Shown here piece after piece: positions 47,799-61,056 of a stretch of DNA of 64,000 nt (position 1 is its first letter; each line of letters starts with the position of its first letter). Source of the stretch: Sorghum bicolor. Its lineage: Eukaryota; Streptophyta; Magnoliopsida; Poales; Poaceae. The stretch is from the NCBI RefSeq assembly GCF_000003195.3, contig NC_012873.2, positions 24,029,317 through 24,093,316 of the forward strand, in the 5' to 3' direction. The notes beneath the pieces are model-generated. The model did not search any database, was not told the origin of the DNA, and saw only the letters and a program-made list of their open reading frames with translations. The translations under genes were made by a program, and so were the position numbers.

Positions 47799-50700
47799 TT
47801 ACTGATTTTCGAAGAATGTTTTGTAAACTTCTTTTAAATAATCCTTTGTCTCCCAAGTAGCACCTTCTTCCCCGTGGTTACTCCACAACACCTTGTAGAG
47901 CTTAACCACACGATTACGAGTCTCCCGTTCCTTGCGATCAAGAATCACTATGGGTTTTTCCTCATACACCAGGTCTGACTTCAACTTGATGCCTCGAACT
48001 TCCACTCGTTCCTACGGTACACGAAGGCAGTTCTTTAATTGTGATACGTGGAAGACAGGGAAGATAGCTCGAAGCACAACTGGAAGTTGAACTTTGTACG
48101 CCACATTCCCTTCCTTTTCGAGAATCCGATAAGGTCCCACGTAACGAGGTGCAAGCTTTCGCTTGACTCCGAACCTTTGTACACCCTTCATCGGAGGCAC
48201 CTTGATATACACATGGTCACCAATTGAAAACTCAATCGATTTCCTTCTTTTGTCAGCATAACTTTTCTGACGAGCTTTAGCAGCTTCCAGATGTTGTTGG
48301 ATGGTACGAACTTTCTGCTCTGCTTCGTTCACGAAATCGATGCCATAATACCTTCGCTCTCCGGCTTCTACCCAATTCAACAGGGTTCGACATTTTCGAC
48401 CGTATAAGGCTTCAAATAGAGCCATTTTGATACTCTCCTGATAACTATTGTTGTAGGAGAACTCAGCTAATAGCAACCACTTAACACAAGAACCCTTTGA
48501 AGAGAGAGCACATGCCCTCAACATGTCTTCTAGGATTTGGTTAACCCGTTCAGTCTGACCAGCCGTTTGGGGATGATAAGCAGAGCTACGGGCTAAATGA
48601 GTGCCAATCTGCTCATGCAGACATTCCCAAAAACAAGCAGTGAACTGTGGCCCACGATCTGATACAATAGTTCGAGGCACACCATACTGATGAACAATGT
48701 GCTCGAAATACAGTTCTGCATATTGATGTGGACGATAGTCAGTTCGGACTCGAATAAATCGAGCAACCTTGGTCAAACGATCTACAATCACCCAGATGGA
48801 GTCGTAACCCTTAACAGAAGTTGGGAGTCCACTGATGAAATCCATGCTGACTTCTTCCCATTTCCAACCAGGAATTGACAAGGGTTGAAGCAAACCAGCT
48901 TTCATGTGAACAGCCTTCACACGACAACAATTGTCACATCGAGCGACAAAAGCAACAATCTCCTTTTTCATCTTTGTCCACCAAAACAAAGGTTTCAGAT
49001 CCCGATACATCTTGCTACTACCAGGATGAATAGACAATTTGGATGAATGAGCTTCAGACAAGATCTGATTTCGCAGCTCGTGGTCTTTTGGGACCACTAG
49101 TCGATCTTTGAACCAAAGAATTCCGTTCTCATCGGCTCGGAAATGCTTTGTTTCTTCCTCTTTCATTTTTCTCTTTATGTGATAGATGCCTACATCTGTC
49201 TGCTGCAATTCAATAACTCGATTGCGAAGAGTACTCTCCAAAGAAATCTAGTTGAGCACAAGTGGATGCATAAGATGTGACAACAACGGATCTTCCATTT
49301 GGATTGAGTGACAGTGCACTTTCCGACTCAAGGCATCCGCCACCACGTTTGCCTTGCCCGGATGATAGTGCACTTGTAGATTATAATCTTTAATCAACTC
49401 AAGCCATCTTCACTGCCGCATGTTCAGTTCAGGTTGAGTGAAGATATACTTGAGGCTCTTATGATCGGTGTAGATATTACACAGATTACCCAGAAGATAG
49501 TGCCTCCAGATTTTTAAAGCATGAACAACTGCTGCCAATTCTAAATCATGAGTAGGGTAATTGACCTCATGCTTTCGAAGTTGGCGCGAGGCATACGCGA
49601 TAACGCGACCTTCCTGCATCAACACACAGCCTAAACCAATGCCTGACGCGTCACAAAAGACATCGAAGGGCTTTTCGTTATCTGGTTGAGCTAGGACAGG
49701 AGCTGATGTCAGCAATGTCCTCAACTTGTGGAATGCCTCTTCACACTCAGGCGTCCATAGAAACTTCTCATCTTTCTGAAGTAGCCGAGTCATAGGCTTG
49801 GATATTTTTGAGAATTCGGGAATGAATCGACGATAATATCCAGCCAGACCAAGAAAACTCCGAACCTCATGTACCGAAGTTGGAACTTTCCAATCCAGCA
49901 CTTCTTGCACCTTGGCTGGATCCACCGATATGCCTTCTTCAGATAAGACATGGCCCAAGAAAGGTAGTTTCTTCAGCCAAAACTCGCATTTGCTAAACTT
50001 GGCATAAAGCTGATGTTCGCGCAAACGCGACAACACTATACGCAGGTGCTCTGCATGCTCCTCTTCATTGCAGGAATATATCAAGATATCATCAATGAAG
50101 ATCACCACAAACTTGTCCAATTCGGGCATGAACACCGAATTCATGAGATACATGAAATGAGCCGGTGCATTTGTAAGACCGAAGGACATGACGAGATACT
50201 CATACAACCCATACCTCGTCAAGAAAGCTGTCTTAGGTACGTCTTCAGGACGGATCTTGATCTGATGGTACCCAGATCACAAGTCAATCTTGGAGAATAC
50301 CTTAGCTTTAGACAACTGATCAAACAAAATATCAATGCGAGGAAGAGGGTATTTGTTCTTGATGGTCACCGCATTTAGGGGACGATAGTCCACACACATG
50401 CGCAAAGATTGATCCTTCTTCTTCACAAAGATAGCCGGACAACGGAGAAGAACTAGGACGGATAAGACCCTTCTTTAACAACTCATTTAGTTGGGTCTTA
50501 AGCTCAGCTAATTCGTTGGGTGGCATTCTATAAGGTCTTCTAGAGATGGGAGCGGTACCTGGAATCAATTCAATTCTGAACTCCACATCCCGATCCGGAG
50601 GAAGCCCGGGCAAATCATCAGGAAATACATCCGGAAACTCACACACTACCAGAATGTCCTGGATAGCCTTAGATGTAACTGCATTCACCGTGCTACGGAT

Positions 50701-52154
50701 TTGAATATCACGAGGGAGTTGCACGAGAAATGCCTCTTTGGTATTTGGGTCTTTCAACATCACTACGCGAGTGGTGGTGTCGATAAGAACTCCATTGCCA
50801 CTCATCCACTTCATCCCCAGTATTACATCTATGCCCACACCGAGAACAACCAAATCAGCAAGAAACTGACGGCCTCCAATCTCTAGAGTTGCCCCCAGAA
50901 CCACTTGATTGGTGGAAATATCATTTCCCGCAGCACTAATACAATAACTGCCCTTATCAAGTGTAATTGCCTTGATGTTATGCTTAGACACAAATTCAGA
51001 ACTCACAAAGGAATGCGATGCTCCTGAATCAAAAAACACAAGTGCATCATGTTGATTAACTAGAAACTTACCAGCCGTGACTACCTCTCCAGCAGGGATT
51101 GCTTCCACAGTTGTGTAGTGAACACGCCCCTGACGGACGTTCCCCTGATTGCCCTTCTTTGGCGGGTAAGGACAGTTGCTCTGCCAGTGCCCGGTCTGAT
51201 TGCAGTTCCAGCACGGACGGTTGGCAGGTGGAGTCTTGGCATAGTTGGGACCCGTGTTGCCCCTAGGAAGAGCAATAGAGTACCCCTTGCGAAAACCCAT
51301 CTTGGCCTGATTCTTCTTCATCGGTGGGCGGTACCGCTGGTTAGGCGTTGGAGCGTGGAACGGTGGCTTAGCTGCCACTGGAGCCTTGGACTGAGATGAC
51401 CCTGTCCCGGCCTCAAAAGCCCTCTTGCGAGTCTTGGTCGCAGTGTACACAGTGTTATAGTTCTCTTGAGTGAGAGCATCACTGACAAACTCATTGAACG
51501 TTGCACACTTAGTGCGGCCCATAGTCTTCAGCAACTTGGGGCCCAAACCCCGCTTGAAACTAGCAATCTTTTTCGCCTCAGTGTTCACAAACTCAGGAGC
51601 ATACCTAGACAAACGATTGAAAGCATGCAAATACTCCTTCATAGTTTTGTTGCCCTGAGTTAACTGCATGAACTCAGTATGCTTCATCTCCATAACACCA
51701 GGAGGTATGAAGTGCCCTTTGAAAGCCTCACGGAACAGGTTCCAATCAATCACAGTGTCGGCTGGAAGAGCTTCCCGATACTGATTCCACCAGATGCCTG
51801 CCGAACCTTGCAGTTGGTGAGCTGCATACTCTGCCTTCAAACCTTCAGTCAACCGAAGCAAACAGAACTTTTGTTCCACCGTGTTCAACCATTCTTCAGC
51901 TTGAAGGGGTTCTTCAGCCTCTCTGAAAGATGGGGGCTTAGTATCCATGAAGTCCTTGAAGCTACTGTACTGGTTAGGAGCTGGCCCTTCATGTGCATTA
52001 CGGCCACCCTGATTCGCCATCCGATTGATGGTCTCAGTGAGCATCCTCTGATTTTCCACCATCATCTGCATTAACTCAGCAGGATTTGGTGGTGGAGGAG
52101 GAGGGGTGGATTCATGTTTGCACGCTGTTCCACTCCTCGGGTGCCACGAGACAT
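47799..52154 (-). pseudogene. Tek2 gag-pol remnant
   Basis: Same domain order as Tek1: Gag, knuckle [14 protein letters not shown], protease [20 protein letters not shown], RNase H, integrase ([27 protein letters not shown]) and chromodomain. Gag and pol are fused in one frame here, since Tek1's gag stop is an Arg codon. Breaks: a length change in the Gly/Pro-repeat near 52088-52106 shifts the frame just after the gag ATG (52152-52154); a five-base deletion near 50446 in RT; TGA 50277-50279 (from CGA); TGA 49410-49412 (from CGA); TAG 49248-49250 (from CAG); and a frame break with a stop near 48012. Catalytic residues look intact, but the protein cannot be made from this copy. Confidence 0.9.
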
Positions 52155-52515
52155 CTATAAAGTCACAGTCAGTGAGCATTGATGATGACAAGATTTGCCG
52201 CAGAAGAACTTATTTTTATGCCTGAAAGCATTCGAGAGAATAGCTTTACAGAAAAGGCACAATAATTCAATTCTACAAAACAACATCACCAATCCAACAC
52301 ATGACAAAGATATCCGCAATATGCACCACAACGGAAAACATCGTCATAACATAACAAACATGTCAAGGTTACACATTAGGTCCATACAGTTATTACACCA
52401 TCACAGTACATGCCATGAGTCAAGGTCAAAGTTCCGGATTACAACATGGTTACAAAAGCACCACGGCTGACTGGCAAACTACAAAAGATCCTCACAAAAC
52501 ACTACTCACTACTCC

Positions 52516-53601
52516 CTACACTCCAGGCTCGTCGTCTGAGTCAGCGTCGAAGATCGCCTCTCCATCCTCGTCGCTAACCGGCTCAAGCTCCTCGTCCTCC
52601 ACGTCCTCGTGTAAAGGTGGGGTAGCTGCTGCTGGTCCATCGACCTCCATACCATCATCATCGGCCACTATCACCTGAGGTCCCACCTCTGGATACACGG
52701 GTATAGGGCGAGGAATAGGGTGTAGCAAGTTGTTGAGACGATGAATCTCCACAAGACCAGCCTCAATCTGATCCTGCAGATAGTTCTCCCGCTCAAGCGA
52801 CTGAACTCGGTGCATCTCCCATGCTCGGCGCCAGTTCTCCGACACGCGGAGTGCAGTGTCCCTCTCACAAGTGATCTGCACCAAGTGCTCCTGCACTGTC
52901 TCCTTCTCTCTAGCTAATTGACTCATCTGATCCTGCTTATGATCTCTCTCTCTAATGGCCTTCACCCACTGCTGCCTACGGTACTCCGCAATGCCCTCCC
53001 AGTCATTGCGGTCCTTCTGAGCTTGCTCCAGGAGTCTAGCTTGCTTGCGAAACTTGCGAGCACGCTTTTCAGCCTTCCGTTGCATCTCCTGAGCTCGGCG
53101 AACAGCTACCATCACTTGTGCATAGGTGTCCTCTCGCTGACTGATCAGCTTGAGCACAGCCATCATAGAACTCATAGCAGGACTAGAACTCTCAGCTCTC
53201 TCTCCCCTGCCTCGAAACAAAGCACAACCATCAGCCTGTTTCCACTCCGCTGCTGCTGGGTCAGCACGGGGAATGGAGGCCGCTGGTCCTCCCGTCAGCT
53301 CATCACCACACCTCTAACAGATATCGAGCAGGATAGTCTGGGCTGCAACCTGAGCTGCCTCCCAAGGAGTCTGCCCATCTGAGCTACAAGTCCAGCCTGT
53401 CCATGCAGGCTTGTCCCCATGTGGAGGGACAAGTCCCTGCACAGCAAACCACTGTATCCCTCCTGTGCTCTCCAACTCCCACCAAGAATACTGAGGTGGC
53501 TCAGTATACCCGACAGTCTGTAACACTCTCCAGAGCAGGGTAGGAGTGCCAAACTCGTGCAAGAAAGTGTCACTGGGACGAGGTGAAGCGGGTGCGTCCA
53601 T
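52516..53601 (-). pseudogene. Tek2 extra ORF before gag (dsRBD-like, coiled coil, acidic tail)
   Basis: Counterpart of the Tek1 frame at 6719-7804: ATG 53599-53601, the same length, N-terminal GTPTLLWRVLQTVGYTEPPQ with Trp at the codon where Tek1 has a stop, and the same C-terminal acidic stretch. A TAG at 53314-53316 (Gln CAG in Tek1) ends the domain after LLDIC. Nearly all other differences are substitutions that keep the frame, so the frame was maintained until recently. The 361 bases between it and gag (52155-52515) hold nothing I recognise. Confidence 0.75.
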
Positions 53602-54403
53602 CTGTGGAAATGGAATAGAAATACCACGGGTAAAGGAGGATTAGTTAAGCAACATTTATTTATTTAAAAAGGGATGAAATTGTAAGGGAAGGAGTAGACA
53701 GAATGTATGTATGAATGCAACATGATGCATGCACGAACCGTACGTCCTCACAAACTTAGAAAATTAATATTCTAACGAATATACGGTGGCATACATTCGT
53801 CTCTCGATATGATAACTATCGATATACACGTGCGCTGTTAGAGTACCTGTAGAAACTTCATTTCAGCCCAACAGTTCCCAATATATCACTCAAGAAAGCA
53901 GTGAACTAAGTGCACATTGCTTGGACATGCCCAACATGCACAAACAATGACACCACAGCTACCCGAGAAATTAAATGCTCCCCAATTAAGTTTCTTTCGT
54001 GGTGCCATGGTTTTGACATGTAACCACTCCAGAAAACCACCGCGAACACTCCCCTAGACCGCTGTTTGGACGATCATGCTCTCACAGCACACACTTACCA
54101 AAGCGTAGGTGCGACGTTGCATAATTTAAATCTAGCGACATATGTGGCTAATTCACATATGAAGGCTACCTCCACTATTAGACCACATGGTAGCATAGTG
54201 CGGTCATCACACATCGATACCTGAGTACTGCTGGAGATGCATAAATAAAACACCCAAGTCAGTACTTAAATAGCCACCTATAGTCCTTATGTGGGCAAGG
54301 AGGATTCGACCACTGGCATAACTTAATTATTGATGTACACCATTTTATTTAAAAACTCTTTTGTTTTTAAATACACAAACGCTGCATTTATAATGCTGAA
54401 CTT
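53602..54403 (-). other. Tek2 5' leader, non-coding
   Basis: Colinear with 7805-8610 of Tek1. No ORF. Confidence 0.6.
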
Positions 54404-54415
54404 GCTTCGATGCCA
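54404..54415 (-). other. Tek2 primer binding site
   Basis: Minus strand TGGCATCGAAGC, two bases inside the 5' LTR; one change from Tek1. Confidence 0.8.
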
Positions 54416-54417
54416 GC

Positions 54418-57400
54418 TGTCACAGAACCGACCAAATTATAAGAGTTCAAGTGTAGAAACGATCGCCAAGCAATCAAATTTCCAAACTTGAGCCCATATA
54501 ATCCCGGTAGTCAATTGAAATCACGAAGGACTTCAAACCAACTCGCAACAAACCAAGATCGTAATAGTTCAACATAAACACAGCGAAGGTTACATAGTCA
54601 TTCATTGCCGTCGAAGCGGCACCACATCGGAGTTATTAAGTTATTACAACACAAGTTCGAAGTAGCGGAAGCAAAATAATTACACACACTTGTTCAAAGT
54701 TCAGTTCTTAAGTTCGAGTTACTGCCAGAGTCTATGCCATCCTTCCAAAAGCATCAGATACGAGATTGTTAGAGAACCGTGCCCGACGGTTAGTCCTCAT
54801 CCCCAGCAGGATGGAGACAGGTCTTGCAGAAGCCGTCATAAAAGATGTCATCTGCAACAGGTGGGAATAAACCCTGAGTACGAGGATGTACTCAGCTAGA
54901 CTTACCCGTCTAGTAAAACATAAAAGACACCAAGGATCATGCTAGGCTAAGATATGAAAGTAGAGCTGGTTGACTCGACATTTTTGCCAAAAGCCTTTAT
55001 TAAGACTAACCCAATGTAAGAGCATCATTTTTATTTATCATCAGCCTACCACTAGATTAGCACCTGTACTACAACAGATCACTTGATTATTACAAGCAAT
55101 AATAACCATATCAAGTTCATCATATTTTCCTCTTGCTATCATCATTATCATGAACCAAGTTCATTAGTGAATGCTACGTTTGCCGCGGCTCTGTTAAGTT
55201 CTCACTGACCGGGAGAGACGGCGATTCGAATCGAATTCCTATCCAGCTGGAGGGTTATTCCTAGCACTCACCCAAGCATCCCCCGTCGGAGAGCCAACGG
55301 GTCACCTTTGGTACAACTCAGGAATCGCGGCTCCGATCAGCGCCGCACTCCCAGGGCTACCACTCTGCCAGGGAGGTCAGGAATTTTAACTCACCTGCCT
55401 TTGGGCTTACGCCAATGGTCCCCCGCACACCACACTTACTCCGGTAGTGCGCACCTTATACTTGTCGGTCTTCCGGCCTGAGTCATACTACTCGGCTTCG
55501 TGGTCGGAACGAGTTATCCAGCCTACTAGGTGTTAGGCATGCGTTCAACATGACAAGAGGACGTACAACGATCGGTCCTTAGCTGCCACAGACGGAGTTA
55601 CTACAAACTTGCAAAACTCCACCCGGCTTAAGTCAAATTAATCAGGTTCCATCCACGATAGCACATATAGACCATCGTGATCCGACATAACCCTATATCG
55701 CGCAGGTGACAGGATATCACCCGACTTCTACCGATTAAAGCATGACTAAGCTGCTACTCGATCCTAACTCTATAACCAGGTAGTGGAAAGATATCTGGAC
55801 AAGGATTGAGTAAAATGCAGCAAAGGTTTCATCACAACTCCTATACTTAATGCAGCAATAGATATAACATATTAAATAAACTTTCAAAAGTAAAAGGGAG
55901 GCTTAGAATGCTCCGGGGGTGATTTGGGCACTCAACTTCTTCTCCTTCGGGCTCCTCGAGTCCGACTTGCTGGACCTCCACTTCCGGGTTGCCCTCCTGA
56001 CCTTCGGGAATCCCTTGCAGATCGAAGGAGACTGCCGTGTCCGATGCACCTATTGCATGCTCGGTGAATAAGAAGGTGTGCATATAAAAGAATGAATGCT
56101 TGATAACATAATGGATTCACTGGGCACTCATTTACGGAGTACACAGTTATAACAAGTTCACACAAGCTACCAAGTTAACCTAGTCCAAAACTTACCATGA
56201 TACTACAACAGCAATCAACATAAAACAGGAGTAACTCAGTAAATAAAGCCTAACTAATGACAGACAGATCCAACAAACATAAGTGAATACATTCTGGAAA
56301 GCTTATGAAATTGTCTACAATTCATCTTTAAACATCGCAGCAAGATTCATATATTAAACCAATCATTTAAACAAGGTTCCAGGTTCTGTCCCAGAAAAAC
56401 AGAGAGCACCTATTTCTGGAACCCAACTTGGAACAGCTATAACTTTTAAACTACTTGGCCAAATGACCTCAAATTTAAACCACAGCTATTTCAATAAGTT
56501 TACAACAACTTTGATTTAGACAAGTTCCACAGAAGGCCAAGTTATCATTAAGCAAAAGTTAAATCACTTCCTTGCTGTCCAGAACAGCCTTTAACCCTTT
56601 AATTAATTATTTGATGACATAACCAAAACACAAACCATGCCAACCACATGGCTTATGAGCACAAGCATATCACAAGATTACCAGAACATCAGATGATAAC
56701 CCTCAAACATATACTTAACTAGAAAGAAGCATAATTACAAGATGCCTAGTCAAATTGCTCAGAAAAATCTACAAAAATTACAGGAACACAAGAAAAGCAT
56801 CAAAGCATCACCATAAAAATTTCACAGCAATTGCACATACCAAATTAAAGATATGTATTTGACATGTGCCCAAGGGTTTATTTCATAATTTTAGAAACAG
56901 GACTTATATGGTGTCAAACAACATATTTCAAATTATTTACATATGAGGAATACCATAAACATGATTACTACCAAAGTAGAGCACCAGCATAAGCACCAAT
57001 TATTTTATATAATTTAATCAAGGAAACAAGCCAAATTTCAATCATAAATTACATATCAAAGCTGCATTACTCCAAAAATCATGAAATATTTACCAAAGCA
57101 CTCTAATACCATACAGAGGCTACCATAAAAGTTTCAGAGCAAACTAAGCAGTATAGCAAGAGATATGAATTTATCCATGAATAACAAGATTAAATCCTTA
57201 ATAAATATTTTCTCAGAAAACATGGTTCATTTTATATTTTTATTAAAAACTAGCCATCTCAAGGAACAACACAAAATTGGTTTCACCATTTTTAGATCTC
57301 AGAAACAGGAGATATGATTTTTGCAAGAAACCCAAAAATTATGATTTTGAATAAAGAAAAGGAGGGAAAGAGAGTGACGCTGACAGTGGACCCCGCCTGT

Positions 57401-58951
57401 CAGGGTCGTCTTCCTCACGGCCGAGGCGACTTTCGCCGGCGATTTCTCCGCGACGGCGAGGTCTCCAGCCAAACCAAGGGCACCAACGTGATCCCCAGAC
57501 TCTAGCGACTCGATTGACCCCCTTTTCCCCACGGCGGAGCCACCGGAAAGGGCTCGGTGCTCGGCGGAGGTGCTCGGCGTTACGCCGGAGCCCTCAGGCC
57601 GGTAGAGCGCGACCTAAGACCTTCTACAGCACCAGCGAACTACGGCGGAGCTTCCTAGGTACGCGGCTTGGCTTGAAACTTCGTGGAACATGCTGGCCAT
57701 GAGAGCACCCATCTCCGGCGGAAACACGGCGGCGCTGCGCATCGTGTCCGGCGACGGAGAGCTCGGTAGAGCGTCTACCAAGTGGCGCAAACACTCGCTA
57801 AGGACTAATCTACCTCTATGACCTGACCAGAGGAGACAAGAGGCTTCACCGGGCTCGGCATTGGGCTCGCCGGAAAAGATGATCACGGCGACCCGATTTG
57901 GGGGAAGAAGAGATTGGCGGCTCACCGGTGGATTTCACGGCCAGATGGTGGGTGGAGAATGGAGAGCGGTTCACAGCGGAGCTGTGGGTGGAGTTTGGTG
58001 AGCAATGGTGCAGCAAGGAACGCGCGCGAGCTCGCCGGAGTAGGCTCGCGACGGAGAGCTCACGGCGGCCGCGTTTCTGGCGAGAGGGGCGAGGCAGATC
58101 GGAAGTGGACGCGTCCACTCTGCTCGGGGCGTCGCCGTGGACGTCATGCACGCGCTGGGAGCTGACGAGCGGGGCCATCGCCGGTGTACGGACGACATCT
58201 GGCGGGCAGGTGGCGCTCTGGCCATCCCCGACGGTGAGCTCGGCTTCGACTCAGAGAACACGGCAACCGACTGACAGAGCGACTTCAGCAACGGATAACT
58301 CCCAATCCATCCCGAGATAGAAGATGATGCAGTTGACAAAGTTGGAGTTTCAATCGAGTTCTACAACTTTGTCAACAGGAGCAAAAGCCAGATCAGCTGG
58401 GATTGAGAGATATAGAGTTTTAAAAATCGATCAAGCAAACTGGTTTCGTTCCAAGACTTAGAAAATTTTCTAAGTGTTGGAAACAGCCCCAAATCTGCCT
58501 TGTGGGTCACTTTTGAGCTATTTGTGTTCATTTTCATGAGATGGCCATAAAACAACTTTTGTTCCTAATAAAATTTTCTACAACTTTGCTGTAGAAAGTT
58601 TTGACATGCAAACATTTTATGAAACACTTTTTAAAAGCCTAAGAAAAAGAGGTTTCTAGGGCCTATTTACACAAGTTTGACTTAAGGACATATTTTGGAG
58701 AAGTGATCAACATGAACATTGTTCCCAAGGTTAAGTTAAGCATAGATAAACTAATTACCAAGGCATAGAGCACAAACACAAGCATGGTTCACTCAAACAT
58801 AAGCATAGGAAGCCTATTTAAGCAATTTAAATCACATTTTTGCATAGAATGACATGGCTCAAGATAGATGATGATCATGACATGTTTTGAGTGGATGATA
58901 ATGCTCATGCTATGCACATGATCAATGCAACCATAACACTGGGGTGTTACA
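54418..58951 (-). repeat. Tek2 5' LTR, 4534 bp
   Basis: tgtcacagaaccgacc to ggggtgttaca, colinear with 43175-47756. GC-rich block at 57390-58270. The frames seen in both copies are not supported as genes. Confidence 0.93.
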
Positions 58952-58956
58952 TAATC

Positions 58957-59241
58957 AGGAATGAATATAGAATTTTAAGTTATCATTCGCATCACTAATA
59001 TGATTGAGCTTATCAATTCTCTCATACAGTTTTACCCCGATATTTTTCTAATTTATCTTATGTATGGGAATGTATGAATAGAAGACATCTTCCAGGAAAT
59101 TTTGTTGACAATCCCGAAGCGTTATTCAGAAAAACAAGAGCCAAGCTCAAGAAAAGATAATCAACACTTCAGCAAGAAGCTTCATCTAATCAAGAAGATC
59201 ATCGAAGTTTCACCCGAAACTTGTCTTCAGAGTTCGAAGTC
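58957..59241 (+). other. Ath2 leader after the Tek2 insertion
   Basis: Continues the leader that starts at 43133. A/T-rich, no ATG-led ORF of note before the gag ATG. Confidence 0.6.
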
Positions 59242-60525
59242 ATGGCGAACAAATCGATCCGTGAGTTCTCAGCTCCCACTACGGACAACATCCGCACTGG
59301 ACCTACTGCAGAGATCAACGGCAACTTTGAGCTCAAGCCTAGACTTATCAACATGGTGCAATCCAACCAGTTATGTGGGAAGGCACACGAAGATGTTAGT
59401 GCTCATCTCCAACACTTCCTGGAGATTTGCAGCACATTCACCATATCAGAAGACCCCAGAGATGCTATACTACTTCGCCTCTTCCCATTCTCACTATTAG
59501 GAAGAGCGAAGCAGTGGTTCTACGCTACAAAGGAGAAGAATACTACGTGGGCACTCTGCTCCACGAACTTTCTGGCTAAGTTCTTTCCCATGGGCAAGGC
59601 CAATGCTCTCCGTGGGAAAATTACAAGTTTTCATCAACAACATGATGAATCCGTTCCAGAAGCATGGGAGCGCTTCCAAGACTACATCCTCTAATGTCCC
59701 CATCATGGAATGGAGAGTTGGCTACTAATGCAGACGTTTTATCATGGGCTCGGCAATAGTGCCCGAGAAACCATGGATGCTGCAGCTGGAGGAGCATTCC
59801 TATCACTCACCATATCACAAGCCACAGCTCTTGTGGAGAAGATGGCGTCCAACCAAAGCTGGAATGAAGAAAGGACCTAGACACGCAAGAGAGGTGGAGG
59901 TATGCATTAGCTCAAGGAGGTAGACATGCTGTCTGCTAAGCTAGACCAGATCATGAAGAAGCTCGATGATAGAGCTGGAGATAAGGAAGTTATGCACATT
60001 TACGACTCTCACATGACTTGTGATAAGTGTGGAGATACTAGACACTCTGGCAATCACTGCCCTGAGATGCTTGAGGATGTGAACTGCATCAACAACAATA
60101 ACAACAACAACTACTACAACCGTCCTCAACAAAATCAAGGTTAGAATCAACAGAGGCCTAACTACTTAGGTAATTATCAAGGTAACAATTCTTACAACAA
60201 TAATAATAATTTTCCACCTCTGAGAGAGTTAGTGTCTAATCAAGGAAAGCTAATGGATAACCTATTTAAGAAATTGGCATCTAATGATAAAATGCTAGAA
60301 AATATAAATAACAGAAAGGATAATTTCTCTACTGCCATCAAGAATCAAATTAGCTTTAATAAAATGATTGAATCTCAGTTAAATCAAATAACTGTTGTTG
60401 TTCCTGCTACTAACCCTGGTATACCATCACAACAGGAAGGATTAGAATCTGGAAATCTTGTAGACATGTTTGATGCAGGTAATTGGAGTAACCCCGTCAC
60501 TGAAGTTACTACTGACCTTCTGCCG
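59242..60525 (+). pseudogene. Ath2 gag
   Basis: ATG 59242 (MANKSIREFSAPTTDNI). Athila-type capsid: HLQHFLEICSTF, RLFPFSLLGRAKQWFY, FFPMGKANALRGKI, FHQQHDESVPEAWERFQ. Knuckle C-x2-C-x4-H-x4-C at 60019-60060, then an Asn-rich linker (60088-60215) and a lysine-rich helix. One frame throughout, but with four stops: TAA 59692-59694, TAG 59877-59879, TAG near 59910, TAG 60142-60144. Each is one C-to-T step from a Gln codon that fits the family. Confidence 0.83.
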
Positions 60526-60930
60526 GTCAAGAGAGGCGATCTAGGACGCCCCGTCATCCTGATCACCAACGGCTTGGTGGACTTCCCAGAAGCACTCTGC
60601 GACTTTGGCTCTAGCGTCAACATTATGCCCTGGGTACTCTATGAAAAATTCTTTACATATCCTTTATTAGAAACAACCATGTGTTTGCAGTTTCCAGATC
60701 AGACGATAAGTTTCCCAAAGGGAATATTAAAGAATCTTTGCGTCCGAGTTGGTACCTTGTACGCCCCAGCAGACTTCGTGGTGATAGAGACCGGTAATGA
60801 TGAGAGGGCACCATCATCTTAGGGAGGCCATTCTTAAACACCTCACGAGCTGTCATCTATGCTAGTGCTGCCAAGATCAGTTTCTACATCAAAGGGAGGA
60901 AGGAGACATTTTCCTTCAAGAACAAAACTA
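60526..60930 (+). pseudogene. Ath2 first retropepsin-like domain
   Basis: KRGDLGRPVILITNG opens the domain. The active site is LCDFGSSVNIMP (D codon 60601-60603), followed by ADFVVIETG and, after a one-base frame change near 60811, IILGRPFLNTSRAVIYA. Complete from the first strand to the C-terminal GRP motif. DFG in place of DTG/DLG is unusual. Confidence 0.78.
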
Positions 60931-61056
60931 CACAAATCCCAGAGCAATCCCAACATGAACCAAGGAAGAGGACCAATAGGAGGAACAGGAACAAGCAAAT
61001 GTGGACCGAGTCAGCTAAGATGGTCACTACAGTTCATGAAGGTCAAGATCATCGAC

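Larger units (their letters stand above)
43175..58951 (-). mobile_element. Tek2: complete Tekay-like retrotransposon, 15,777 bp
   Basis: Same family as Tek1 with both LTRs in view: 43175-47756 (4582 bp, 3') and 54418-58951 (4534 bp, 5'). The flanks are caatc (43170-43174) and taatc (58952-58956), one mismatch. The LTRs differ by scattered substitutions and some indels, for example a short stretch before gatttgggcac missing at 55917. It is inserted in the leader of Ath2. Coding regions carry several stops. Confidence 0.94.

Noticed and set aside
60080..60220. Asn-rich stretch as a separate prion-like gene
   Set aside because: It is in frame with gag and is an AAC/AAT repeat linker.
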